A stretch of DNA of 64,000 nucleotides, from assembly GCA_026003895.1 (NCBI GenBank), contig BPIC01000003.1:239148-303147 (forward strand), in the 5' to 3' direction. A program made the translations under genes and the position numbers. Below the pieces are notes generated by a model. That model saw only the letters and a list, made by a program, of their open reading frames with translations. It was not told the DNA's origin and ran no database searches. This document shows, one piece after another, positions 52,668 to 62,060 of this stretch (within the stretch, counting starts at the first letter, position 1; every line of letters begins with the position of its first letter). The stretch is from Dehalococcoidia bacterium. Lineage in GTDB: Bacteria; Chloroflexota; Dehalococcoidia; SpSt-223.

Positions 52668-53659
52668 GATCGCTTCCTTTCGCCTTGGCGGATGTACTCG
52701 GTCAGCCGATTAAACCGATCGCCCATCAGCATCTGGCCGAGCGAGATCTTCTGGACTGGCTCTTGCCCATCGCCGTCTTTCTTGCCGTAGGCCCAGTGGT
52801 CGCGCTCCATCTGCACGCGGATGAATTCCTTGGCGAGCGCCTCCGCGCCTTCCTGCCCTTGGGCGATGAGCGTGCGATAGTGCTGCAGTTCCTCGATGTA
52901 GCGGTCGATCCAGCCGAGCAGCGGCCCGCGGTTCGTCAGGCAAATGTCCACGTTCATCTGCGGCTCGCCAGATGCCAGTCGCGTCGTGTCGCGGTAGCCG
53001 CTGGCGGCGAGCTTGCGCATCTCGCGCCACGCTGGGTCGGCCGTCGTCGCGCCAACCAGTGCCGAGGCAAGAACGATTGGGAGGTGGCTAATGCCGGCGA
53101 CGAGCCCATCGTGCTCGTGCGGGTCGACAAAATACGGCTTGCCGCCCATCACCTCGACGAACGCCGAGACGACGTCGACCCGGCTCTGCTCGGCATGGAT
53201 GCCGGGACAGAGGCACCAGACGGCGTCCTTGAACAACTCGGCGTCCGCGTTCTCGACACCGGGCAGCTCTTTTCCTGCCATGGGATGGCCGCCGACGAAG
53301 GTGACATAGTCGGGCAAGATCTCGTTCGCCCACTGGAGGACATCCGCCTTCGTCGAGGCGGTGTCGGTCACCGTCGCGCCATTCGCCAGCGTGTCGGCGA
53401 TCTGTTCCATGACAGCGCGGACGGCGAGCACGGGCGTAGCGATGACGACCATCGCGGCGCGATCAACGGCAGCAAGCAGGTTCCACTCGACTTTGTCAAT
53501 GGCGCCAAGTCGTTTCGCCTTCGACGCGTTTTCGGGCAAGCGATCGTGCCCGACGATCTCGATATTCAAGCTTTTGTCGCGCTTGCGGGCGGCGGTGAGC
53601 CCAAGCCCGATCGAGCCGCCGATGAGCCCCAGCCCAATAATCGCAATCTTGTCCGCCAC
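52664..53659 (-). CDS. tyrA: Prephenate dehydrogenase
   Basis: TyrA converts prephenate to 4-hydroxyphenylpyruvate in tyrosine synthesis. The 331-residue protein has the NAD-binding IAIIGLGLIGGSIGLGL, TDTASTKADVLQWA and the active-site segment FVGGHPMAGKELPGVENAD. The C-terminal helical part (ISHLPIVLASALV) is present. No ACT or chorismate mutase domain is fused. The start overlaps nothing but lies nine bases after the HD gene. Confidence 0.92.
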   Translation of the reverse strand: MADKIAIIGLGLIGGSIGLGLTAARKRDKSLNIEIVGHDRLPENASKAKRLGAIDKVEWNLLAAVDRAAMVVIATPVLAVRAVMEQIADTLANGATVTDTASTKADVLQWANEILPDYVTFVGGHPMAGKELPGVENADAELFKDAVWCLCPGIHAEQSRVDVVSAFVEVMGGKPYFVDPHEHDGLVAGISHLPIVLASALVGATTADPAWREMRKLAASGYRDTTRLASGEPQMNVDICLTNRGPLLGWIDRYIEELQHYRTLIAQGQEGAEALAKEFIRVQMERDHWAYGKKDGDGQEPVQKISLGQMLMGDRFNRLTEYIRQGERKRS

Positions 53660-53668
53660 GACGCCCCC

Positions 53669-54169
53669 CTAGCTTGCCTCGTCCGCTGCCTGCAGCATCC
53701 GAAGATCTCGGTCGTCCCAATCCCGCCGCTGATGGTTGGCAATCAGCCACACGAGCCGCTCCGATCCACCCGCCGCGCGCACCAGCGCTGCGCCGAGTGT
53801 CGGATGGTGCGCCAGCCGATAGAGTGCCCGCCAGCCGTGCCGACCGTCGCCGGCGAGCCAGTGCGCCAGCCACGGGCCCACCCGCGAGGCGAGCACATAG
53901 ACCGTCCGCTCGACGGGCGACACCCGCCCTTTGCCAATGTCGTGCAGCAGCGCGGCGGCGAGCACATCGGGATTATCGCAGCCACTCGCCCGCAGCCGCC
54001 GGTACACCGCGAGGTGGTGGCGGCGTGCCGCCGGGTCCATGGTTCGATAGAGCGCAGCGAGCGCCGGCGGCAGCGCCGCCACGGCGAGCGCGTCGTCGAC
54101 CTCGCCGAACCTACCAAGCGTGTAGGCGGCGAATTGTCGAGTCCGGTAGACGACGCGGGCAACCGTCAT
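53669..54169 (-). CDS. HD-domain protein
   Basis: The 166-residue protein has the HD signature LLHDIGKG and upstream His residues (RRHHLAVYRRL), with a later HHP and a D in NHQRRDWDDRDL that may complete metal binding. HD proteins hydrolyse phosphate esters or nucleotides; the substrate is unknown. It overlaps the M50 gene by four bases. Confidence 0.8.
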   Translation of the reverse strand: MTVARVVYRTRQFAAYTLGRFGEVDDALAVAALPPALAALYRTMDPAARRHHLAVYRRLRASGCDNPDVLAAALLHDIGKGRVSPVERTVYVLASRVGPWLAHWLAGDGRHGWRALYRLAHHPTLGAALVRAAGGSERLVWLIANHQRRDWDDRDLRMLQAADEAS

Positions 54170-54855
54170 ACCCCAACCAACGCTCGCGTCGTGCCGCTGA
54201 TCACAGGACCAATCGTGCTGCCGAAGACATCAATGCGGAAGACGTAGCCGAGCGCGAACAGGCCGAAGAGAATGAACATTCCATACGGCTCCAGCCGGAG
54301 CAGGGTGTCCGACAGGTCTTTCGGCGTCACCGCGACCGCAATTCGGAAGCCATCCAGCGGCGCGAGCGGCAGCAAGTTGAAGATACAGAGCAGCACGTTC
54401 AAGGAGACGTTCGTCATGCAGATGAACTCGACGATTCCGGCGACATCGCCGTAGGAGGCGGGCAGGCCACCCGATAACTCGATCAACCCAAGCCGGATCG
54501 GTACCGCAAAGAGAAACGCGAGGATCAGGTTCATCGCCGGGCCGGCAGCCGCCACCAGCGCACTGCCGGTCCGCGGCCCGAAGCGAAGCCGATAGGGATT
54601 GAAGGGCACCGGCTTCGCCCAGCCAAATCCGGCAAGCAGGATGAGGATGAGACCGAGCGGATCGAGATGTGCCAGCGGGTTGAGCGTGATCCGCCCGTAG
54701 TTCCGCGCTGTCGGGTCGCCAAGCCACCACGCAACCATCGCGTGCGCTAGCTCATGGAGCGTGAAGGCGACGATCAGCCCACCGAAGTAGGCGAGGACGA
54801 CGACCGGGAGCATTTCCGGTCGGCGGGCAAGGACGTCGAGGATAAAGAAGATCAT
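54166..54855 (-). CDS. Site-2 protease family (M50) membrane metalloprotease
   Basis: The 229-residue membrane protein has the zinc motif H34ELAH38 in its first membrane segment and the third ligand in NLLPLAPLDGFRIA. The segment order matches group III rhomboid-size M50 proteins (SpoIVFB/YwhC-like). No PDZ or CBS domain is present. Such proteases cut membrane proteins inside the bilayer; the target is unknown. Confidence 0.92.
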   Translation of the reverse strand: MIFFILDVLARRPEMLPVVVLAYFGGLIVAFTLHELAHAMVAWWLGDPTARNYGRITLNPLAHLDPLGLILILLAGFGWAKPVPFNPYRLRFGPRTGSALVAAAGPAMNLILAFLFAVPIRLGLIELSGGLPASYGDVAGIVEFICMTNVSLNVLLCIFNLLPLAPLDGFRIAVAVTPKDLSDTLLRLEPYGMFILFGLFALGYVFRIDVFGSTIGPVISGTTRALVGV

Positions 54856-54889
54856 GCCGCAATCATACTCGGCGTTGTCGCTCGGTTTC

Positions 54890-56578
54890 CTATTCGATCT
54901 GGTAGGGCACGACCGTCAGCCCCCGTTCTGGCAGCAGAACCGGCGAGTCAGGCTGAAGCGAACGCCCGCTGGGCGTCGCGGCAGGTGGTTTGAGCGGCAC
55001 CGCCAGCTCGATCGAGGAGACGAACGTGAAGCGGGCGCTGCCCGTCTCGGCGAGGCGGTCGGCGAGCGCACCGAACCCCGCCGGATCGCTGACGAAGAAG
55101 ACAGGCCGGCGCAACAGTTCGGCCGGGATCACTTGGGGATACCACCAGAGGTCGGTGACGATCGGCCCCGGAACGAGCGCGGCGGCGCGGGCGATCCGGG
55201 CGTATTGCTCGCGAATCACGACCAAGTTGCGCAGGCCAGCGACCTGCACCGCGAGGCTGGCCACGACGAGGAGCGCCGCCGTCGCTAGGCCGACCGTCCG
55301 CAGCCGCGAGTGAGGGAGCGCTGCCCAGCGTTCGAGCGCGAGGATCGCGCAGCCTGCCAGCAGGGGGTAGGCAAGCATCAGGTAGCGCGGTCCGTGCTGA
55401 GCCCCGCCCGACGACGGCGCGGTCAGCATCGCGAAGAGGAGCGAGAGCAGCGCCGACAGCCCGAACACGCGGTACACCACCCCGCGCTGGCCCGTGGGCG
55501 GTGTGCCGAGCGCGAACAGCGCAGCGAGGATGAAGGGATACGACGCCACGAGATCGACTGGCGCGAGCCGAAGCGCGAGGCTGAGCAGGGCGAGCGCCCC
55601 GGCGCCGGCGCAGCCAATGACCAGCAGCCAGCGTCCCCAGACCGCGCCGCGCACAGCGCCGAGGGCGCCAAGGCCGACGGCGATCGCTGCCGTTGCCCAG
55701 GCGAGCGTCGGCCCCTGCGGCACAACCAGCCCTGGAATGGTGTCGATCCACTGCCGAAGCATCCGCGTGACAACGACGGTTGGGCCGGCGCCGCGCAGCA
55801 CGAGCGGCGAATCGACGGCGACCTGTGCGCCTTCCGGCCGACCGTAGAGCAGGGACTGCGCGATGACGAGCGGCACGGCGGCTGCGAGGCAGGCAGCAAG
55901 CGCCGCTGCCACCAACCGCCACCCCCGCCAGAACAGGAACAGAACGGCGAGTACGACTGCCGGAACGAAGGCATAGAGCTCGCCACGGAACCAGAGGCCC
56001 ATGCCGAGCGCCGCCCCGGCAAGCACAGCAAGCGTGAAGGCCGTGCGCGTCTGCCCGGCGCTCCAGCGCAACTGCGCGACCACGAGCGCCGCCACGCCAG
56101 TGACTGCGAGCGCGGTGGCGATCTCATGCTCCCACAGCTCGTTGGCGTAAAAGAGGAGCGGCGAGAGGAAGACGATCGCTGGCGCAGCCGCCCAGCTCGC
56201 CCGGCTGCCGGCGGCACGGAGCACCCACCAGAGCGCAGCCGCGCCGGCCGCCAGCGAGAGCGCCGCCGGCCAAGCGGCCGTCCGTCGCCCGAGCACGGCG
56301 TCGAAGGCAGCGACAAGCACGGCGTAGGCGGGCGAGAACTTTGGGTAGAACCCGTCCGCCTGCCACGAGAAGTAGCGGGGCGACAGTGGGTTCCAACGAT
56401 TGGCCGGATCGACCGGCTGCCCGAGGTACGGCACGGCGAAGCTGCCGCGCTCGCGCAGTGTCATCACTTGCAGCACGCGAATGCCGGTGTCGCCCGACCA
56501 GGTTCCGTCTGGAGGCAGAGCGAGCGCTGAGAAGAGCAGCGAGCCAACGGTAGCGAGCAGCAGCACCCCGAACGTCAC
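54890..56578 (-). CDS. Multi-pass membrane glycosyltransferase-like protein (ArnT/PMT type, GT39-like)
   Basis: The 562-residue protein has about ten or more membrane segments. Its first external loop contains the acidic, sugar-transferase-type residues GDTGIRVLQV and RYFSWQADGFYPKFSPAY. It resembles lipid-linked sugar transferases or related uncharacterised membrane proteins, but no definite subfamily can be named. GTG at 56578 is chosen so that it begins at the first membrane segment and does not overlap the response-regulator gene. An ATG at 56731 would add a basic, unlikely extension. Confidence 0.75.
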   Translation of the reverse strand: MTFGVLLLATVGSLLFSALALPPDGTWSGDTGIRVLQVMTLRERGSFAVPYLGQPVDPANRWNPLSPRYFSWQADGFYPKFSPAYAVLVAAFDAVLGRRTAAWPAALSLAAGAAALWWVLRAAGSRASWAAAPAIVFLSPLLFYANELWEHEIATALAVTGVAALVVAQLRWSAGQTRTAFTLAVLAGAALGMGLWFRGELYAFVPAVVLAVLFLFWRGWRLVAAALAACLAAAVPLVIAQSLLYGRPEGAQVAVDSPLVLRGAGPTVVVTRMLRQWIDTIPGLVVPQGPTLAWATAAIAVGLGALGAVRGAVWGRWLLVIGCAGAGALALLSLALRLAPVDLVASYPFILAALFALGTPPTGQRGVVYRVFGLSALLSLLFAMLTAPSSGGAQHGPRYLMLAYPLLAGCAILALERWAALPHSRLRTVGLATAALLVVASLAVQVAGLRNLVVIREQYARIARAAALVPGPIVTDLWWYPQVIPAELLRRPVFFVSDPAGFGALADRLAETGSARFTFVSSIELAVPLKPPAATPSGRSLQPDSPVLLPERGLTVVPYQIE

Positions 56579-56615
56579 CCTGCCGGCGTGCCTATCGAGG
56601 GCAGCGCAGGGCGCC

Positions 56616-56984
56616 TTAGGGGCCAAGCAGCTCCCGAATCGTGCGCAGCAGGTCGAGCGGGCTAAATGGCTTGGTGAAATAGTGGTCCGCGCCGAGATCG
56701 AGGCCGTGCAGCCGGTCCGCCTCGCGGCCATGCGCCGTCAGCATGACGACAATCGTGTCCTTCGTGGCAGGGTCGTGCTTGATGGCTTCGACGACCTCGA
56801 AACCGTTGCGGCGAGGCATCCCCACATCAAGCAGCACGAGGTCGGGATGCTCGCGGCGGATGATCTCGATCGCCTCTTCGCCGTCTCGCGCCTCGAGAAA
56901 CCGGTACTCCTCGCTCTCGATCGTCGTGCGAACAAGCAGGCGGATGAGCTCCTCATCGTCTGCCAGCAAGATCGTCTTGCTCAC
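56616..56984 (-). CDS. Stand-alone response regulator receiver protein
   Basis: The 122-residue protein is a single CheY-like receiver domain. Acidic residues D10 and E11, phospho-acceptor D53 (LVLLDVGMP), T83 and K105 (FTKPF) are all present. There is no output domain and no sensor kinase nearby, so it may work through protein contacts. It is on the same strand as the membrane glycosyltransferase 37 bases downstream. Confidence 0.93.
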   Translation of the reverse strand: MSKTILLADDEELIRLLVRTTIESEEYRFLEARDGEEAIEIIRREHPDLVLLDVGMPRRNGFEVVEAIKHDPATKDTIVVMLTAHGREADRLHGLDLGADHYFTKPFSPLDLLRTIRELLGP

Positions 56985-57070
56985 CGGGCCTCCGTGCCCA
57001 CCTGACGGGAGTTCCGTGACGCTACATCCTGAGCTCGCATAATAGCATGCTTGCTTGGAATGTCGAATGA

Positions 57071-57625
57071 TTAGCGAGGAAGAGTCACATCCGGTGGAAA
57101 GGTGATCGTGACGGGCGTGCCGGCGGTCACGTTGTTCGCCGCTGCCCAGCCAGCATTCACCTCGAGCACGTAGTTCGCGTCGGCGTTTGGGCTATAGATC
57201 GGGAGGTCGATTTCGGTCTGGTTGGGGCCGGGGATCGGCCGGTCCGGCTTCACGTCCACGACCTGGTTGGTGTCGATCCAAATCATGTCGATTGGAAACA
57301 GCATCCCGCGCATCCAGAAGGGATGGCGGCCCTTGACGGTATAGACGAACAGCATCCCTTCGTTCGGCTCCAGCCGTTCGGTTCCCGACAGGCCGCGCGT
57401 CCGCTCGTCGGCCGTGATCGCTAGCCGCGCCCAGACAACGGCGTCACCGACTTGCACGATGGCGTAGGGCTCTTGGCGGCTCGCGAGCCACGCGGGCCGC
57501 TGGAGAGGGCTGGGAGAGGCAGCCTTATTCGAGCCGAGCGCCGCTGGCAACACCATTGCTCCGCCAATCGCGAGCACGACGAGCACCACGGCGAGGCCAG
57601 CGACGAGGCCGAGCCGGCGATTCAC
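57071..57625 (-). CDS. DUF192 family exported protein
   Basis: The 184-residue protein has an N-terminal membrane anchor or signal (GLVAGLAVVLVVLAIGG) followed by a DUF192 domain: RLAITADERTRGLSGTERL, GMLFVYTVKGRHPFWMRGM and FPIDMIWIDTNQVVDV. The family's biochemical role is not established. It overlaps the TatA/B-like gene by four bases. Confidence 0.9.
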   Translation of the reverse strand: MNRRLGLVAGLAVVLVVLAIGGAMVLPAALGSNKAASPSPLQRPAWLASRQEPYAIVQVGDAVVWARLAITADERTRGLSGTERLEPNEGMLFVYTVKGRHPFWMRGMLFPIDMIWIDTNQVVDVKPDRPIPGPNQTEIDLPIYSPNADANYVLEVNAGWAAANNVTAGTPVTITFPPDVTLPR

Positions 57626-58278
57626 GGCGTGCTCCGGGTGGGCGGGAGTTCGGCAACCGGCCCGGCTGGCTGGCTAGCGCCGTTCGCATGCGCGGGCGGG
57701 ACAGCCTCAGTCCCCGAGTCGGGGCGATTGACCGGGCTGAACGGAATGGCGCCGACCGGCTCGTCGTCCCCGAGGTGGGCGCCGTAGCTCGGCTGGGCCG
57801 GAGCATCGGCGGGCGGCGCGGAGTTCTCCAGCACGGTGGCCTCGTCGGCGGTGGCCCCAGACGGCGCGGTGGCCTCGTCGGCGGTGGCACCAGACGGCGC
57901 GGTGGCCTCGTCGGCGGTGGCACCAGACGGCGCGGTGACCCCATCGGTCGTGGGAGCAGACGGCGCGTCAGCGGGCGGCTCAGCGTTCTCAGACACGCTG
58001 CCGGCGGTACCAGACGGCGCGACCGGCTCGGAAACGGGCGGGACATACGGCGGTGGCGGCGGCACGGGAGGCTGGTAGGTGTAGGACGTGCTCCTCGCGT
58101 CGTCGAGGTTCATCTCTCGCACGAAATCGCGCGTCACTTCGTCGCTCAGGCGGCGAATCGTCCGTACCCAACGGCCGACCTGGCCCATGAACTCCGGGAG
58201 ACGGTTTGGACCGAACACCAACAGCGCCACGACAAAAATGACGATGAGCTCGAACGGTCCAACGTCGAAAATGCCCAT
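57622..58278 (-). CDS. TatA/TatB-like Sec-independent translocase protein with long repeat-bearing tail
   Basis: The first 60 of 218 residues match TatA/B: the membrane helix FELIVIFVVALLVFGPNRLPE, then an amphipathic helix MGQVGRWVRTIRRLSDEV. TatA/B form the channel for folded, twin-arginine exported proteins. The long cytoplasmic tail is Pro/Ala-rich and carries three near-identical 11-residue units (DEATAPSGATA). The start at 58278 is behind AAAGGA; no tatC is seen in the window. Confidence 0.88.
   Translation of the reverse strand: MGIFDVGPFELIVIFVVALLVFGPNRLPEFMGQVGRWVRTIRRLSDEVTRDFVREMNLDDARSTSYTYQPPVPPPPPYVPPVSEPVAPSGTAGSVSENAEPPADAPSAPTTDGVTAPSGATADEATAPSGATADEATAPSGATADEATVLENSAPPADAPAQPSYGAHLGDDEPVGAIPFSPVNRPDSGTEAVPPAHANGASQPAGPVAELPPTRSTP
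57835..57933 (-). repeat. Three tandem 33-base repeats in the TatA/B-like gene
   Basis: Units at 57835-57867, 57868-57900 and 57901-57933 are the same length; the last two are identical and the first differs at one base. In-frame expansion or contraction would change the tail length by 11 residues at a time. Confidence 0.9.
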
Positions 58279-58377
58279 CTCGTCCTTTCTCTGGAGCAGG
58301 GAAAGGATAGTCCATGCTCCCCGCTCACTCAAGAAAGCGGTGGATCGCCCGCCGCTTGCGCACTATCCTGCCGGCCC

Positions 58378-60231
58378 GTGCAGGCCGTCCGATCCCGTCC
58401 GCTCGTGGCGCCGGCCCTCGCTGTTGATCGTTGGACGTTCGTCCGCGGCAGCCTCATCCTCGCGTACTTCACGCTGTTCAGCATCCTTTCGATCCAGACG
58501 TGGGCGTCCTATACCCGCTACGACGCTGACCTTGCGATCAACGACCAGCTTGTCTGGACCGCCTCGCGCCTGCGTCCCTTTCGCAGCACCCTGATCGGCC
58601 ACGCCACGATCTCGCTCGGCGACCATTTCGCGTTTTTCCAAGTCTTTCTCGCGCCGCTCTACTGGATCTGGCCGGACCCGCGCACCCTGCTGCTCGCCCA
58701 GACCGCCGGGCTGGCGCTCGCCGCCATCCCGCTCGGCTGGATCGCCGACCGCCGGCTGCAGAGCCGGCCGCTCGCGACCGCCGTCGTCGCGGCCTTTCTT
58801 CTCTATCCGCCGCTTCACTTCCTCAACCTTTTCGAATACCACGAAGTCGCTTGGGCGGTTCCAACCGTGGCCTGGTTTTTCTGGGCGCTAACCGTAGGCA
58901 AGATGCGGTTGGCGTGGCTCTTCTTTCTGCTCAGCCTCGCCGTCAAGGAGGAGATGGCAATCGTGGGCGCGGCGCTCGGGGTGTACGTTGCGCTGGTGGA
59001 ACGCCGCCGCGCTGGGCTGGCGATGTCGGCGCTGGCCATCCTTTGGGGGGTAGTGGCGATGGGAATCGTGATGCCCCGGCTGACGACGGTTGGCGGTGAG
59101 TTCTACTACCTGCGCCGTTACAGCCACTATGGCGACTCGGCGAGCGCCATTCTGCTGGCGCTGGCAGCGCGACCGTGGGTCATCCTCGCCGACGCAGTCG
59201 GTCCCGGCCGACCGGCATACTACCTGCAGCTGCTGCTGCCGTTGGCAGGGTTGCCGCTCCTCGCGCCGACCGCTTTCGCGCTCGCTGTGCCGTCGCTCCT
59301 CTATCTGGCGCTCGGCAACAGTCCCGGACAGTACAGCATCGTCTTCCACTACCAAGCGCCGATCATCCCGCTCCTGATGTTCGCCACCATCGGTGGGCTG
59401 GCGCGCCTGCTGCGCTGGGGCGTGCCGCGAGCGGCGCTCGCGGCGCTGCTCCTCGGCGCGGCGGCGGTGGCCTACCTCGTGCTCAGTCCGGCGCCGCTCG
59501 GCCGCGCCTTCGAGCCAGATCGCTATCACGGCGGCGAGCATGCCGCCATCCTCGATCGCTTCGTCGCCGCCGTACCGCCCGACACGCCGATCTCGGCGGC
59601 ACGGAACGTCGTCTCACGCTTCAGCCGCCGCGAGCGCGTGTACAACTTTCCGACCATCGCCGATGCCGAAATCGTCCTGCTCGACTACCGCGGTCTGGTG
59701 TGTTGCGGCTACTGGGACGACGACGACGAGGCGCTGCGCCGTTTCGTCGCCGACCCTGCCTTTTGGCTGGCGGACGCGGCGGACGGCGTGTGGCTGTTTC
59801 TGAAAGGGACTCCGCGACCGCCGGCGATCCAGCATCCGGCGGCAGTAGCGATCGACGGGCAAATTCGGCTGGCTGGCCACGACCTCGTGCCGCTTGGCGA
59901 TGGCCGGTACGAGCTGACGCTCTGGTGGCAGGCCCTCCGCCGGCCGGACGACCGCTATACCGTCTTCGTCCACGTGCTGGATGCAGCCGGCCGGCGTGTC
60001 TGGCAGCACGACAGCGAGCCGCTCGACGGACTGTTTCCCACGACTGAGTTTCCGCCCGGCCGCTTCATCCCCGATCGACGGCGGCTCGACCTCGGCAGGC
60101 TGCCGGCGGGCGACTATCGAATCTACGTCGGGATGTATGAATGGGGCGGCGGCGACCGGCTGCCGATCCCGGCGACGGCGGGCACGGAGTTTCCCGACGC
60201 TTACCTGCTGACGTTGATCACGCGTTCTTGA
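58378..60231 (+). CDS. DUF2079 family polytopic membrane protein
   Basis: The 617-residue protein begins with many membrane segments and has YTRYDADLAINDQLVWTAS, FLNLFEYHEVAWAVP and SLAVKEEMAIVGAALGVY, the conserved pattern of DUF2079, a group related to GT-C membrane sugar transferases. The C-terminal 200 residues are soluble and beta-rich. GTG at 58378 is used; the frame stays open far upstream but that part is antisense to the TatA/B-like gene. It is divergent from that gene with a 99-base promoter region between them. Confidence 0.85.
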   Translation: MQAVRSRPLVAPALAVDRWTFVRGSLILAYFTLFSILSIQTWASYTRYDADLAINDQLVWTASRLRPFRSTLIGHATISLGDHFAFFQVFLAPLYWIWPDPRTLLLAQTAGLALAAIPLGWIADRRLQSRPLATAVVAAFLLYPPLHFLNLFEYHEVAWAVPTVAWFFWALTVGKMRLAWLFFLLSLAVKEEMAIVGAALGVYVALVERRRAGLAMSALAILWGVVAMGIVMPRLTTVGGEFYYLRRYSHYGDSASAILLALAARPWVILADAVGPGRPAYYLQLLLPLAGLPLLAPTAFALAVPSLLYLALGNSPGQYSIVFHYQAPIIPLLMFATIGGLARLLRWGVPRAALAALLLGAAAVAYLVLSPAPLGRAFEPDRYHGGEHAAILDRFVAAVPPDTPISAARNVVSRFSRRERVYNFPTIADAEIVLLDYRGLVCCGYWDDDDEALRRFVADPAFWLADAADGVWLFLKGTPRPPAIQHPAAVAIDGQIRLAGHDLVPLGDGRYELTLWWQALRRPDDRYTVFVHVLDAAGRRVWQHDSEPLDGLFPTTEFPPGRFIPDRRRLDLGRLPAGDYRIYVGMYEWGGGDRLPIPATAGTEFPDAYLLTLITRS

Positions 60232-60282
60232 CGCCTTCCTCTGCTAGACTTGGCGGGCCGCCAGCCCGAGGAGCCCTGCCCG

Positions 60283-61239
60283 ATGAACGCCGCGCCCCAG
60301 ACCTTCGAGACGGCACCGGACTTGCTCGTCCGCTCGCGCCCGCCGCTTGCGCTGAGCATGGTGCGGGCGCTGCGCCCCAAGCAGTGGACGAAGAACGGAG
60401 CGGTCTTCATGGCCGCCGTCTTCACGATCAACCTCTACTGGCGGCCCGGCGATCCGGTCTCCTTGCTCACCGTCTTTGGCAAAAGCGTCATCGCCTTCGT
60501 CATTTTCTGTGCGCTGGCAAGCGCGACCTACTTGATCAACGATGTCGCCGACATCGAGCGCGATCGGCAGCATCCGGAAAAGCGGTCTCGCCCGATCGCC
60601 GCTGGGCTCGTCTCACCCCGCCTTGCCATCGTGGTAGCGGCGCTGCTCGCCGGCTCGGCAATCCCTGCGGCGTTTCTGTTAGGACGCGACTTCGGGATCG
60701 TCAGCGCGGTCTACTTCGCCTCCCAGTTCCTCTACTCCTACGTGCTCAAGCACCAAGTGATCCTCGACGTGTTCACCATCGCCGCCGGCTTCGCCTTGCG
60801 GGTGGTGGGTGGGGCGTTTGCCATCGACGTGCCGGTTTCGCCGTGGCTATACGTCTGCACAATTCTCGGGGCGCTCTTTCTCGGCCTGTGCAAGCGTCGC
60901 CATGAGCTGCTGCTGCTCGAGGACGGCGCGACCAACCACCGCAAGACACTCGAGGCCTATACACCGCAACTGCTCGACCAGATGATTGCCGTCGTCACGG
61001 CGTCGACCGTCATCGCCTACTCGCTCTATAGCTTCTCGGCAGAGAACCTGCCGAAAAATCACGCGATGATGTTGACGATCCCGTTCGTTCTCTACGGGCT
61101 CTTCCGCTATCTCTATCTCGTTTACCAGCGTGGCCTCGGCGGCAGCCCGGACGAGTTGTTGCTGCGCGACAAGCCGCTGCTGATCGACGTGGCGCTTTGG
61201 ATTGGCGTGTCGCTGCTTGTGCTCTACTTCGCCCGCTAG
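60283..61239 (+). CDS. UbiA-family prenyltransferase, probable decaprenyl-phosphate phosphoribosyltransferase
   Basis: The 318-residue membrane protein has the first Asp motif NDVADIERDRQHPEKRSRPI and the second YSYVLKHQVILDVFTIAAGF. Both are close to the enzyme that joins phosphoribosyl pyrophosphate to decaprenyl phosphate on the way to decaprenyl-phospho-arabinose. Start ATG at 60283. Placement behind the DUF2079 gene supports a role in envelope glycan building. The substrate assignment is by similarity and not proven. Confidence 0.85.
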   Translation: MNAAPQTFETAPDLLVRSRPPLALSMVRALRPKQWTKNGAVFMAAVFTINLYWRPGDPVSLLTVFGKSVIAFVIFCALASATYLINDVADIERDRQHPEKRSRPIAAGLVSPRLAIVVAALLAGSAIPAAFLLGRDFGIVSAVYFASQFLYSYVLKHQVILDVFTIAAGFALRVVGGAFAIDVPVSPWLYVCTILGALFLGLCKRRHELLLLEDGATNHRKTLEAYTPQLLDQMIAVVTASTVIAYSLYSFSAENLPKNHAMMLTIPFVLYGLFRYLYLVYQRGLGGSPDELLLRDKPLLIDVALWIGVSLLVLYFAR

Positions 61240-61646
61240 CCGAGGCCGAAAATCCGCCAGCGGCGAGGGGTGAAAACGCCAAGGCAGGTGCCAGACTCGA
61301 TGGAGAGCGAGCGCTGGCGCTGCGCGAGCCCCTCCTCGCCGAAGGCGCGCCGGATCAACCCGTTCCACAGTTCTTGTGCCTCGGCGTCGTCGCGGAGCTC
61401 CATCGTCCCCCAAATAATCACTTGGGCATAGTCGCCCGACCGATAGAGGGCGACGCAAGCGCGCGGGTCACGCAACAGGTTCAGCTTCGCTTGTTTGCCC
61501 GTCATACTGAAGAGGAGGACGCCGTCGCCGTAGCCCATCATCATCGGCTTGACATGCGGCTCGCCATTTTTCTTGGTGGTCGCCAGCGCCACCCAGTCAT
61601 CGAGCTTGTGCAAGGTCTGAATGGCGGCCAGCAGCTTGGGATCCAT
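61236..61646 (-). CDS. Pyridoxamine 5'-phosphate oxidase-fold (PPOX) protein
   Basis: The 136-residue split-barrel protein has WVALATTKKNGEPHVKPMMM, GVLLFSMTGKQAKLNLLRDPR and ACVALYRSGDYAQVIIWGTM, the pattern of FMN- or F420-binding PPOX proteins. Presence of a LLM oxidoreductase elsewhere makes F420 possible. It converges on the UbiA gene with a four-base overlap of the two stops. Confidence 0.85.
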   Translation of the reverse strand: MDPKLLAAIQTLHKLDDWVALATTKKNGEPHVKPMMMGYGDGVLLFSMTGKQAKLNLLRDPRACVALYRSGDYAQVIIWGTMELRDDAEAQELWNGLIRRAFGEEGLAQRQRSLSIESGTCLGVFTPRRWRIFGLG

Positions 61647-61796
61647 GGGAACCTCCTCGATCGATCGCGGCGCTCATCAAACCCCGAGCGTCGCACCGGC
61701 GTCAAGCGTGGATCTTAGCGACCTCTTAGGGGGCCTTCAGGCTGCTTTCAGGCGCGCAGCGGACAATCCGGACAACGCACCCTCTGGAGGCACAGC

Positions 61797-62060
61797 ATGA
61801 CGACGACGACCCTCGAACGCCCGGTTGAAGCCCCGGCGGCGGCTTGCCGACACCACTGGATTCTTGACAACGACTCCTCGGCGGAGACGACCGGCGTCTG
61901 TCGCCGCTGCGGCGCGACGCGGACCTTCCAGAATCACCTGCCGGGCGACCGCTACGCCAAGGAATGGCGCGAGGCACGCCTCTACGCGACCGTGCTGGAC
62001 CGGCGCTTTGCCCCGCTGCCGGCCGCGCCAGACCATGACGACAACGTCTTGGACAGTTAG
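61797..62060 (+). CDS. Small zinc-ribbon protein, function unknown
   Basis: The 87-residue protein has CRHHWILDNDS and, 15 residues later, CRRCGATRTFQN, a likely CxxxH/CxxC-type metal knuckle. Similar short proteins occur as uncharacterised genes in high-GC Gram-positives and Chloroflexi, to my knowledge. The start ATG follows GGAGGCACAGC. The neighbours give no functional hint. Confidence 0.75.
   Translation: MTTTTLERPVEAPAAACRHHWILDNDSSAETTGVCRRCGATRTFQNHLPGDRYAKEWREARLYATVLDRRFAPLPAAPDHDDNVLDS

Noticed and set aside
57556..58377. N-terminal extension of the DUF2079 gene
   Set aside because: The extension is antisense to the TatA/B-like gene and contains its repeats; the membrane domain begins after 58378.
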